Origin: Microtetraspora malaysiensis
GTDB lineage: Bacteria; Actinomycetota; Actinomycetes; Streptosporangiales; Streptosporangiaceae
NCBI RefSeq assembly: GCF_001528665.1
Contig: NZ_BBYJ01000012.1
Coordinates: 184,812-248,811, forward strand
Length of the DNA: 64,000 nucleotides
Direction: 5' to 3'
This document shows, piece after piece, positions 25,304 to 32,842 of this stretch. Within the stretch, counting starts at the first letter, position 1. The number at the start of each line of letters is the position of its first letter. The notes below the pieces were generated by a model, which made no database searches, had not been told where the DNA came from, and saw only the letters and a list, made by a program, of their open reading frames with translations. Made by a program: the position numbers and the translations under genes.

Positions 25304-26809
25304 GTGTCCGCCCACCGCCCGGGTTCCCCGCTCCTGCTGGGAGTCGACGCCGGCACCACCGTCCTGAAGGCCGTCGTGTTCGACCGGTCCGGCGCCGAGG
25401 TCGCGCGCGCCTCGGCCCGGCTGCGCGCCGAGACTCCCGCCCCGCGCCATGTCGAGCGGGACCTCGCCGCCCTGCGCTCCGCGTTCGACGCCGTGCTCGG
25501 CGAGATCGCCGCGCTGGTCCCGCCCGAGGAGGTCGTCGCCGTCGGGCTGACCGGGCACGGCGACGGCCTCTACCTCGTCGACGCGGACGGCGTCCCGACC
25601 CGGCCCGGCGTGCTGTCGCTGGACAGCAGGGCCCAGCCGCTGCTGGACCGCTGGGAGCGGGACGGCACCGCCGAGCGCGCCTTCGCCGCCAGCGGGCAGC
25701 GTCCGTGGGCGCCCAGTCCGGCCACCGTGCTGGCCTGGCTCGCCGAGCACGAGCCCGACGTCGTCGCGCGCACCGCCGCCGTCATCGGCTGCAAGGACCT
25801 GCTGAAGGCGTGGCTCACCGGCGAGGTGAGCACCGATCCCACCGAGGCCAGCCAGTCGTTCACCGACCCGTACACCCAGACCTGGTCCGACGCCGTCGTG
25901 GACGCGTACGGCCTGGGCCGGTGGCGGCACCTGCTGCCGCCGATCGTGAACAGCCACGAGGTGGCCGGCGCGGTGACCGCGGACGCCGCCCGCCGCACCG
26001 GCCTGCGGGCGGGGACGCCCGTGGTGTCGGGTCTGCACGACGTGGACGCGTGCGCGCTGGCCACCGGGGTCCACCGGCCGGGCACGCTCTCGGTGGTCGC
26101 CGGCTCCTACAGCATCAACCAGGTGGTCAGCGACGCGCCCGCGCCCAGCCGGTCGTGGTACAACCGCAGCTTCGTCGAGCCGGGCCACTGGCTGAACATG
26201 GCGCTCTCCCCCGCCTCGGCGACGAACCTCGAATGGTTCGTGCAGTCGCTGTGCGGGGCCGAGCTGCGCGAGGCCGGGCAGGCGGACGAGGTCTTCACCC
26301 GGCTGTCGCACGAGGTGGACGCCGTCCTGGACGGCCCGTCCGAGGTCACCTACCTGCCCTTCCTGTACGGCTCGCCCGAGGGGGCGGCGGCCAGCGCCGG
26401 ATTCGTGGGCCTGCGCGGCTGGCACACCCGCGGCCACCTGGTGCGCGCGCTGTACGAGGGCGTGGTCCACAACCACCGCTGGCACGCCGACGCGCTGTGC
26501 TCGCACTTCACGGTGGACGCGGCCCGGATCAGCGGCGGGGCGACCCGCAGCGCGACCTGGCTGCAGATGTTCGCCGACGGGCTCGGGCTGCCGGTGACCA
26601 CGACGTCGGCCCGGGAGGTCGGCGCGCTGGGCGCGGCCATGGTCGCGGGCGTCGGAGCCGGCATGTACGCCGACCTGCCCGAGGCGGTCGCGGCCACCGT
26701 GCGAGAACTGGAGACCTACGTGCCCGAAGAGGCGGGCCGGCGGCGGATGACCGACGCTTACGAGCGGTTCCGGCTGATCGTGGACGGCGCGAAGACAACG
26801 TGGGGATGA
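25304..26809 (+). CDS. FGGY-family carbohydrate kinase, EryA/xylulokinase-like
   Basis: 501 residues from a GTG three bases after the previous stop. N-terminal ATPase-fold block LLGVDAGTTVLKAVVFDRSG, substrate region VGLTGHGDGLYLVD and SLDSRAQPLLDRW, catalytic Asp region VVSGLHDVDACALATG, and C-terminal adenosine block ARISGGATRSATWLQMFAD. FGGY kinases phosphorylate polyols and ketoses with ATP. The tight operon with a GlpD/EryB-like dehydrogenase and an EryH-like isomerase points to a tetritol kinase; xylitol or another polyol remains possible. Confidence 0.85.
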   Translation: MSAHRPGSPLLLGVDAGTTVLKAVVFDRSGAEVARASARLRAETPAPRHVERDLAALRSAFDAVLGEIAALVPPEEVVAVGLTGHGDGLYLVDADGVPTRPGVLSLDSRAQPLLDRWERDGTAERAFAASGQRPWAPSPATVLAWLAEHEPDVVARTAAVIGCKDLLKAWLTGEVSTDPTEASQSFTDPYTQTWSDAVVDAYGLGRWRHLLPPIVNSHEVAGAVTADAARRTGLRAGTPVVSGLHDVDACALATGVHRPGTLSVVAGSYSINQVVSDAPAPSRSWYNRSFVEPGHWLNMALSPASATNLEWFVQSLCGAELREAGQADEVFTRLSHEVDAVLDGPSEVTYLPFLYGSPEGAAASAGFVGLRGWHTRGHLVRALYEGVVHNHRWHADALCSHFTVDAARISGGATRSATWLQMFADGLGLPVTTTSAREVGALGAAMVAGVGAGMYADLPEAVAATVRELETYVPEEAGRRRMTDAYERFRLIVDGAKTTWG

Positions 26810-26823
26810 GGAAGAGAACAGGT

Positions 26824-28575
26824 ATGTCCGGCAGAGAGTTCTGGATCGGCACGAGCTGGAAGATGACCAAGTCCGTGGCGGAGGCCGAGCGGTTCGCCGC
26901 CGCCCTCGCCGCGGGGTGGCCGGGCCACCATGGGCCGCTTCGGCTCTTCGTGATCCCGCCGTACACGCACCTGAACCGGGTCGCCGGGGCGCTGCGCGGC
27001 TCGCCGGTCCTCGTCGGCGCGCAGGACACCTCGCCCTGGCCCGACGGCGCGCACACCGGCGACGTGAGCGCCGCGATGATCGCCGAGACGGGCGCCGCGC
27101 TGGTCGAGATCGGCCACGCCGAGCGCCGCCGCGACCACCACGAGACCGACGACCTGGTCGCGGCCAAGGTGGGCGCGGCCCTGGAGCACGGCATGCGGGT
27201 CATGCTGTGCGTGGGCGAGACCCAGGCGATCCGTGACGAGGGCCGGGCGCTTGAACACGTGACCGGGCAGGTCCGGTCCGCCTTCGCCCGGGTCCGCCCG
27301 GAGGACCGCGACCGGGTCCTGGTGGCGTACGAGCCGGTCTGGGCGATCGGCGAGGGCTCACGGGCGGCGACGCTGCCCGAGGTCGAGCCGGTCCACGCGG
27401 CGGTGCGCGCGGTGCTGAAGGATCTCGGCCAGGCCGACCCGGTCGTCCTCTACGGCGGCAGCGTCAACTCCGGCAACGTGGACGAGCTGGCCCGCAGCGC
27501 TGAGGTGGACGGCCTCTTCGTCGGCCGGGCGGCCTGGGACCCGGACGGGTTCCTCGGCCTGTGCGCGACGGCCGTCCGCGCGCTCGCCGCCCGCCCCGAG
27601 CGCCGCTGGAGCGAGGACCCGCCGTACGGCACGCCGTCGGTCGGCCCGCGCCGCGCCCCCGCCGCGCCGCGCGTCCCCGGGCTGCCGGACGCCGGGCGGC
27701 GCCGCCTCGCCGTGCAGCGGGTTCTCGACCCGTCCGGCCGGATGCTGTCGCTCGCCGTCGACCACGGCCCCGACGCCTGGCCGGTCGCGCCGGTCCCGGA
27801 CGCGGCGGGCCTGGCCCGCCCCAAGGCGGACATCGTCGCCGCGCTGCGCGACCTCCCCTCGTCCGTGCTCGTCGACGTCGAGCACGGCGCGCCCGCCTGC
27901 CTGTCCCGCGACGTCGTCACGCCGTCCGGCCTGATCGTCGGGCTGGAGCGACAGACCGCGCCCACCGCGCCCGTGCCCGCGGAGCGCCTGATCGCGAACG
28001 GAAGGGATGCCGCGACCGTGGCGGCGGCCGGCGCGGACGCGATCAAGCTCATGTGGGTGGAGGACCTGGACGACGCCGGGTCGGCCGGCCGGTTCGCGCT
28101 GCTCGAACGAGTGATCGCGGACTTCCACGCGGTGGGCCTCGCCGTCATGGCCGAGGTCCTGGTGGCGCCGCGCGACCGGGAGGAGCCGGCCGAATCGCTG
28201 CGCCGTCGTCAGCTCGACGTCGTGGCGGAGGTGGCGCGCCGCACGCCGGACTTCCTCAAGCTCGCCTTCCCCGCCGGGGTGGACGCCGTCGCGGGACACG
28301 CCGTCGCACGCGCCGCCTGCGACGACCTGAACGCGGCGGCCGGGACACTCCCGTGGACGATCCTGTCCGGCGGGCAGGACTTCGGGGCCGTCGTCCGCCA
28401 GGTGGCCGTCGCGTGCGCCTCCGGCGCGAGCGGCTTCGTCGTCGGCCGGTCGCTGTGGGCAGACCTGCTCGACACCGGCTCCGCCCTGATCCCCGGCGCG
28501 GCGGACGTCCTGTCCGCCCGCTGGCACGAACTCGCCTCCGTCACCCGCGCCCTCGCGGCGCCGGTGCAGCGGTAG
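26824..28575 (+). CDS. Fusion: EryH/TIM-like isomerase + LacD-like class I aldolase
   Basis: 583 residues in one uninterrupted frame. Residues 1-255 are a triosephosphate-isomerase domain with Lys13 (WIGTSWKM, as in EryH rather than GNWKM of TpiA), catalytic His98 (EIGHAERR) and Glu170 (AYEPVWAIGEG). A Pro/Arg-rich linker (about 258-295) leads to a second barrel resembling tagatose-bisphosphate/sulfofructose-phosphate aldolases: AVDHG (311-315), IKLMW (407-411), AEVLV (443-447), a candidate Schiff-base Lys479 (DFLKLAFPAG) and LSGGQDF to VVGRSLWAD (515-547). The first domain probably isomerises L- to D-tetrulose phosphate. The role of the second is unknown; cleavage of a ketose phosphate is inferred. 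It overlaps the convergent isomerase gene by 35 bases. Confidence 0.85.
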   Translation: MSGREFWIGTSWKMTKSVAEAERFAAALAAGWPGHHGPLRLFVIPPYTHLNRVAGALRGSPVLVGAQDTSPWPDGAHTGDVSAAMIAETGAALVEIGHAERRRDHHETDDLVAAKVGAALEHGMRVMLCVGETQAIRDEGRALEHVTGQVRSAFARVRPEDRDRVLVAYEPVWAIGEGSRAATLPEVEPVHAAVRAVLKDLGQADPVVLYGGSVNSGNVDELARSAEVDGLFVGRAAWDPDGFLGLCATAVRALAARPERRWSEDPPYGTPSVGPRRAPAAPRVPGLPDAGRRRLAVQRVLDPSGRMLSLAVDHGPDAWPVAPVPDAAGLARPKADIVAALRDLPSSVLVDVEHGAPACLSRDVVTPSGLIVGLERQTAPTAPVPAERLIANGRDAATVAAAGADAIKLMWVEDLDDAGSAGRFALLERVIADFHAVGLAVMAEVLVAPRDREEPAESLRRRQLDVVAEVARRTPDFLKLAFPAGVDAVAGHAVARAACDDLNAAAGTLPWTILSGGQDFGAVVRQVAVACASGASGFVVGRSLWADLLDTGSALIPGAADVLSARWHELASVTRALAAPVQR

Positions 28576-29578
28576 GCGCGCGGCCGCCGACCAGTCCCGC
28601 CCGGTTCAACCGCTCCCGGTTGGCCATCTGGTCGGCGGCCGCGATCTTCGGATCCCGGCCGGTGGCCGGGACGTCCTGCTCGACGACCACCCATCCCTCG
28701 TAGCCGGCCCGCTCCAGGGCGCGTGCCACGGCCTCGATGTCGAGGTCGCCCGCGCCGAGCGGCGGGAAGGCGCCCCGGCGGACGGCCTCCGCCAGGTCGC
28801 CGCCCGCGGCGCGTACGCGGGCGAGCGTGTCGCGGGAGGCGTCCTTGACGTGGACCTGCCGGATCCGGCCGGCCCAGCGTCCGATCGCGGCCACCGGGTC
28901 GCCGCCCGCGAGCCACAGGTGCCCGGTGTCGAGGCAGAGGGACACGTCGGTCAGGTCGAGCAGCCGCTCGACCTCCTCCTCGGTCTCCACGTCGGTGCCG
29001 AGGTGGGGGTGGAAGACGGGTTCGAGGCCCCGGTCGCGGCACCGCGCGGCGGCCTCGCGCACCCGTGCGGCGAACCCCGGCCACTCCTCCGGGGTGAGCT
29101 GAAGCTCCCGATCGACCGGTGCGCCGGGCCGGGCGAACCGCGCCGGGTTCGGCGGGCAGGCGAGCGTCGGCCGGGGCGCGAACCTGGGGTCGTCCACCGG
29201 GACCCCGGCGAACACGTCCAGGGCGGCCTCCAGCGCGGCCAGGTCCTCGGCGAACCCGCGGGCGTCGCCGTACCGGAGGTCCACCCAGCCGCCGGCCAGG
29301 CCGAGGCCGTACCGGGCGAGCCGATCGGCCAGCTCGGCCCCGGTGCCGAGATAGCCGATGGGGCCGGAGTCCGTCCCGTCGTATCCGGCGGCCCGCATGA
29401 TCGCCAGCATCTCGTCGGGGGCGATCGGCGCGCCCTCCGTCGTGTACACGCCGAAGCTGACCGGCGCGCTCGCGATCCTGACCCGGGCCGGACGGCCCCG
29501 GCCGCCGGGTTCGCCGGCGCTCCCCCCGGTACGCGCCTCAGGAGTCCGGCTTACGGCGGCAGAGTCGGCGGGGTTCAC
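28541..29578 (-). CDS. Sugar-phosphate isomerase/epimerase (IolE/EryC-like TIM barrel)
   Basis: 345 residues from a GTG with GAGAGGA upstream. The AP-endonuclease-2/xylose-isomerase-like barrel is recognised by IASAPVSFGVYTTEGAP, LEPVFHPHLGTDVETEEEV, DTGHLWLAGGDPV, IRQVHVKDASRDTL and WVVVEQDVPATG, which supply metal-binding His, Asp and Glu residues. Best-known relatives are IolE (inosose dehydratase) and EryC (tetrulose-phosphate isomerase/racemase). It ends the long leftward operon and converges on the EryA/B/H-like genes, so it may serve either system. Confidence 0.8.
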   Translation of the reverse strand: MNPADSAAVSRTPEARTGGSAGEPGGRGRPARVRIASAPVSFGVYTTEGAPIAPDEMLAIMRAAGYDGTDSGPIGYLGTGAELADRLARYGLGLAGGWVDLRYGDARGFAEDLAALEAALDVFAGVPVDDPRFAPRPTLACPPNPARFARPGAPVDRELQLTPEEWPGFAARVREAAARCRDRGLEPVFHPHLGTDVETEEEVERLLDLTDVSLCLDTGHLWLAGGDPVAAIGRWAGRIRQVHVKDASRDTLARVRAAGGDLAEAVRRGAFPPLGAGDLDIEAVARALERAGYEGWVVVEQDVPATGRDPKIAAADQMANRERLNRAGLVGGRAPTAAPAPRGRG

Positions 29579-29612
29579 GGCGGGGTCCTCTCACGCGGGG
29601 TCTCCCGTGCCC

Positions 29613-30569
29613 CTACCCTCCGGCGTGTCTCGGCACGCGGTGGCGGCCGAGACGGTCTCGCGGTCCGGCACCGGGCACCTCGCCGGGTGGCTCGGCGGGC
29701 GGGCCCGCCACCGGATCCCCCGGGGAGAGCTCCAGGACGCGGCGGGCCTGCCGCACCACGGCCTCGTCCACGAAGCGGCCGTCCGGCAGGGCGACCGCAC
29801 CCTGCCCGGCCGCCGCGAGCACCTCGCGGGCCGCGGCGATCTCGGCCTCGGTGGGCCGGTACGCGTCCACGATGACCGGCAGCTGGGCGGGGTGGATCGC
29901 CGTCCGGCCGCGGAACCCGGCCGCGCGCCCCTCCAGGCAGGACGCGGCCAGCCCGGCGAGGTCCCGGACGTCCGGGTACACCGACTGGGTGGGCGCGGGC
30001 AGCCCGGCCGCGCGGGCGGCGACCACGATCCGGGAGCGCGCCCAGGCCAGCCCGCCGTCACCGCTCACGCCGAGATCGGCGCGCAGGTCGGCCTCGCCCA
30101 GCCCGACGCTCGCCACCGCGTCGGAGGCGGTGGCGATCTCGAAGGCGCGTTCCAGCCCCAGGGCGGACTCGATGAGCGGGTGCAGGGACACGCCGGGCAG
30201 CGCCGCCGCGATCTCCTGCACCTCCGCCGCCGACTCCACCTTCGGCAGCCGGACGCCGCACGTCCCCGTGACGAGGGCGGCCAGCGCGTGCAGGTCCGCC
30301 CGCCCGTACGGCGTGCGCACGTCGTTCACCCGGATCTGGACCCGGGGCTGCGGCGTGGCGAGCAGGGCGACGGTCTCGGCCCTGGCCCGGCCTTTGTTCT
30401 CGGCCGCGACCGCGTCCTCCAGGTCGACGATGACGACGTCGGCGTCCGTGGCGAGCGCCTTGGCGACCCGGTCCGGCCGGTCGGCGGGGACGTACAACAA
30501 GGTGAGCGGCTGGAACCGCGGCGCGGCACCGGGTCCGGGCGGCATGGTCGGGGGCGTGGTCGGGGGCAT
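29613..30569 (-). CDS. HpcH/HpaI-CitE-family CoA-ester lyase
   Basis: 318 residues. Residues visible for Mg-dependent C-C lyase chemistry are VVIVDLEDAVAAENKGRARA, VRLPKVESAAEV, HPLIESALGLERAFEIA and VGLGEADLRADLGVSG, whose Glu and Asp bind Mg. Members cleave malyl-, citramalyl- or related beta-hydroxyacyl-CoA. The CaiB-type CoA-transferase immediately upstream suggests a two-step transfer-and-cleave route for a hydroxy-acid. The ATG behind GGAGTGACCCC is chosen; the frame is open further upstream without a good site. Confidence 0.83.
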   Translation of the reverse strand: MPPTTPPTMPPGPGAAPRFQPLTLLYVPADRPDRVAKALATDADVVIVDLEDAVAAENKGRARAETVALLATPQPRVQIRVNDVRTPYGRADLHALAALVTGTCGVRLPKVESAAEVQEIAAALPGVSLHPLIESALGLERAFEIATASDAVASVGLGEADLRADLGVSGDGGLAWARSRIVVAARAAGLPAPTQSVYPDVRDLAGLAASCLEGRAAGFRGRTAIHPAQLPVIVDAYRPTEAEIAAAREVLAAAGQGAVALPDGRFVDEAVVRQARRVLELSPGDPVAGPPAEPPGEVPGAGPRDRLGRHRVPRHAGG

Positions 30570-30649
30570 GGGGTCACTCCTCACGGCTTCTTCTGCCGCC
30601 TGATGATCCCCTTGACACGCCGAGTCAACCCCGGCGGGGCTGTGATCCG

Positions 30650-31825
30650 TCACACGACCCCCTTCTCACGCAGCTCGGCGATCCGGGCGGGCGGCAGGCC
30701 GAGCGCGCCCAGCACCTCGTCGGTGTCCGCGCCGTGCGGGCGGCCGGTCCAGCGGATCGCCCCCGGCGTCTCCGACAGCCGGAACATGACGTTCTGCATC
30801 CGCAGCGGCCCCAGCTCGGGATCCTCGACGGTGGTGATCGCGTCGAGCGCGGCGATCTGCGGGTCGGCCATGACGTCCTGTACGTCGTAGACGGGGGCGA
30901 CGGCGGCCTGCGCCTCCTCGAAGGCCGCGAGCACCTCGTCGCGGGTGTGCCGGGCCACCCAGGCCGCCACCGCCCCGTCCAGCTCGTCGGCGTGCCGCAC
31001 CCGGCCGGCGCCGGTCGTGAACCACGGCTCGTCGATGAACTCGGGACGGCCGACCAGCCGCATCACGCGCTCGGCGATGTTCTGGGCGGAGGTGGAGACG
31101 GCCACCCACGAGCCGTCCGCGCACCGGTACGTGTTGCGCGGCGCGTTGTTGACCGACCGGTTGCCGGTGCGCGGGGGCACGACGCCGAGCCGGTCGTAGA
31201 CGGTGGGCTGCGCGCCGAGGACGCTCAGGATCGGCTCGATGATCGACATGTCCACCACCTGGCCGCGGCCCGATTTGAGCGCGGTCATGATCGAGAACGC
31301 GGTGGCGAGCGCGCAGATGCCGTCCGCCAGGCCGAAGGGCGGCAGCGTCGGCGGGCCGTCCGGCTCCCCCGTCATCGCGGCGAAGCCGCTCATCGCCTCG
31401 GCCAGCGTGCCGAACCCCGGCCTCCTGGCGTACGGGCCGAACTGCCCGAAGCCGGTCACCCGGGCGAGCACCAGCCCGGGGTTGGCCGCGCTCAGCCGGT
31501 CGTAGCCGAGGTTCCACCGTTCAAGCGTGCCCGGCCGGAAGTTCTCGATCACCACGTCCGCGTCCCGCGCCAGCTCGGCCAGCAGGTCCTGGCCGTCGGG
31601 GGTGGACAGGTCGAGGGTGATCACGCGCTTGTTCCGGCCGAGCATCTTCCACCACAGCCCCTCCGGCCCGTGGCCGCGTGAGGGGTCCGGCTTCGCCGGA
31701 TGCTCGACCTTGATCACGTCCGCGCCGTAGTCGCCGAGCAGCATCGCGGCCATCGGCCCGGCGAACAGCGTCGCCAGGTCGAGTACGCGTACGCCCGACA
31801 GAGGCGGCGTGGCGGGGGCGGTCAT
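30650..31825 (-). CDS. CaiB/BaiF (class III) CoA-transferase
   Basis: 391 residues with GGAGG before the ATG. Family landmarks: GVRVLDLATLFAGPMAAMLL, GADVIKVEHPAKPDPSRG, KRVITLDLSTPDGQDLL, DVVIENFRPGTLERW, and the catalytic Asp in PPFGLADGICALATA. It moves CoA between an acyl-CoA donor and a carboxylic acid. The lyase 80 bases downstream suggests that the acceptor is a hydroxy-dicarboxylate or similar acid that is then split. Whether this pair handles the aglycone or a sugar acid is not visible. Confidence 0.87.
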   Translation of the reverse strand: MTAPATPPLSGVRVLDLATLFAGPMAAMLLGDYGADVIKVEHPAKPDPSRGHGPEGLWWKMLGRNKRVITLDLSTPDGQDLLAELARDADVVIENFRPGTLERWNLGYDRLSAANPGLVLARVTGFGQFGPYARRPGFGTLAEAMSGFAAMTGEPDGPPTLPPFGLADGICALATAFSIMTALKSGRGQVVDMSIIEPILSVLGAQPTVYDRLGVVPPRTGNRSVNNAPRNTYRCADGSWVAVSTSAQNIAERVMRLVGRPEFIDEPWFTTGAGRVRHADELDGAVAAWVARHTRDEVLAAFEEAQAAVAPVYDVQDVMADPQIAALDAITTVEDPELGPLRMQNVMFRLSETPGAIRWTGRPHGADTDEVLGALGLPPARIAELREKGVV

Positions 31826-31923
31826 TCGTTCCTCCAGTGGGTTTCGCGCACCGGGGCCGCCCCCGGCGATCGCGTCGGGGGCCGCGCGGACGGGAGGGAA
31901 CCCGCGTCCGCGCGGCCCCTCGG

Positions 31924-32808
31924 TCACGTGAGCGCCGCGTCGATCTCGGCGCGGCTGGGCATGGACGTGCTCGCGCCCTCCCGCTGGACGGACAGCGCCG
32001 CCGCCGTGGAGGCGAAGCGCAGCGCGTCCGCCGGGGAGCGGCCCTCGGACCTCGCGGTGGCGAGCGCGCCGACGAACGTGTCGCCGGCCGCCGTAGTGTC
32101 CACCGCCTCGACCGGCACGGCCGGCACCAGCAGCCGGTCCCCGGCGCGCGAGCCGTACAGCGCGCCCCGGGAGCCGAGGGTGATCACGGCCTCGGGGACG
32201 CGGTCGAGCAGGGCCTTGAGCGCGTCGTCGGGGTCGGCGGCGCCGGTGATGGCGGCGGCCTCGTGCTCGTTGGGCACGATCAGGTCCACGGCGCCGAGCA
32301 GCTCGTCGGGCAGCTCCACGACGGGGGCGGGGGTGAGGATCACGGGGACGCCGGCCGTACGGGCGGCGCGGGCGGCCTCGACGACCCCCTCCAGCGGCAG
32401 TTCGAGCTGCAGCAGCAGGGCGCGCGAGCGGGCGATCATCTCGATGTCCTCGGCAGAGCAGCCGGTGACGGAGCCGTTGGCGCCGGGCACGACGATGATC
32501 GAGTTGCCGCCGCTGTCCTCCACGACGATGTGCGCGATCCCGGACGGTCCGGGCACGACCCGCAGCCTGCTGGTGTCGATGCCCGCCTCGAACAGCGCCC
32601 CGCGCAGCTCCGGGCCGAAGGCGTCGTCGCCGACGGCGCCGACGAACGCCACCTGGGAACCCGCCCGCGCGGCGGCGACCGCCTGGTTGGCGCCCTTGCC
32701 GCCGGGGATCGTACGGAACGCACGCCCCGCCACGGTCTCGCCCAGCTTGGGAGCGGACGGTACGTAGGCCACCAGGTCCATATTGGCGCTGCCGAACACC
32801 GAGATCAC
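31924..32808 (-). CDS. Ribokinase-like PfkB-family sugar kinase
   Basis: 294 residues. ISVFGSANMDLVAYVP, the first PfkB signature IPGGKGANQAVAAARAG, the NxxE block IVPNEHEAAAITG and the second signature VDTTAAGDTFVGALA, with Asp as catalytic base. The consensus DTTGAGD has Ala for the first Gly here. Ribokinases make ribose 5-phosphate from free ribose. Position directly behind four ADP-ribosylglycohydrolase genes, 34 bases from the nearest, supports ribose or a ribose derivative as the released sugar. Confidence 0.88.
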   Translation of the reverse strand: MISVFGSANMDLVAYVPSAPKLGETVAGRAFRTIPGGKGANQAVAAARAGSQVAFVGAVGDDAFGPELRGALFEAGIDTSRLRVVPGPSGIAHIVVEDSGGNSIIVVPGANGSVTGCSAEDIEMIARSRALLLQLELPLEGVVEAARAARTAGVPVILTPAPVVELPDELLGAVDLIVPNEHEAAAITGAADPDDALKALLDRVPEAVITLGSRGALYGSRAGDRLLVPAVPVEAVDTTAAGDTFVGALATARSEGRSPADALRFASTAAALSVQREGASTSMPSRAEIDAALT

Positions 32809-32842
32809 GATGTTTCCTCCAGGATCGTCACCTTTATCCCGC

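Noticed and set aside
30600..30650. Rightward TTGACA near 30613 as a promoter
   Set aside because: No -10 box at the right distance and only leftward genes downstream of it; chance match.
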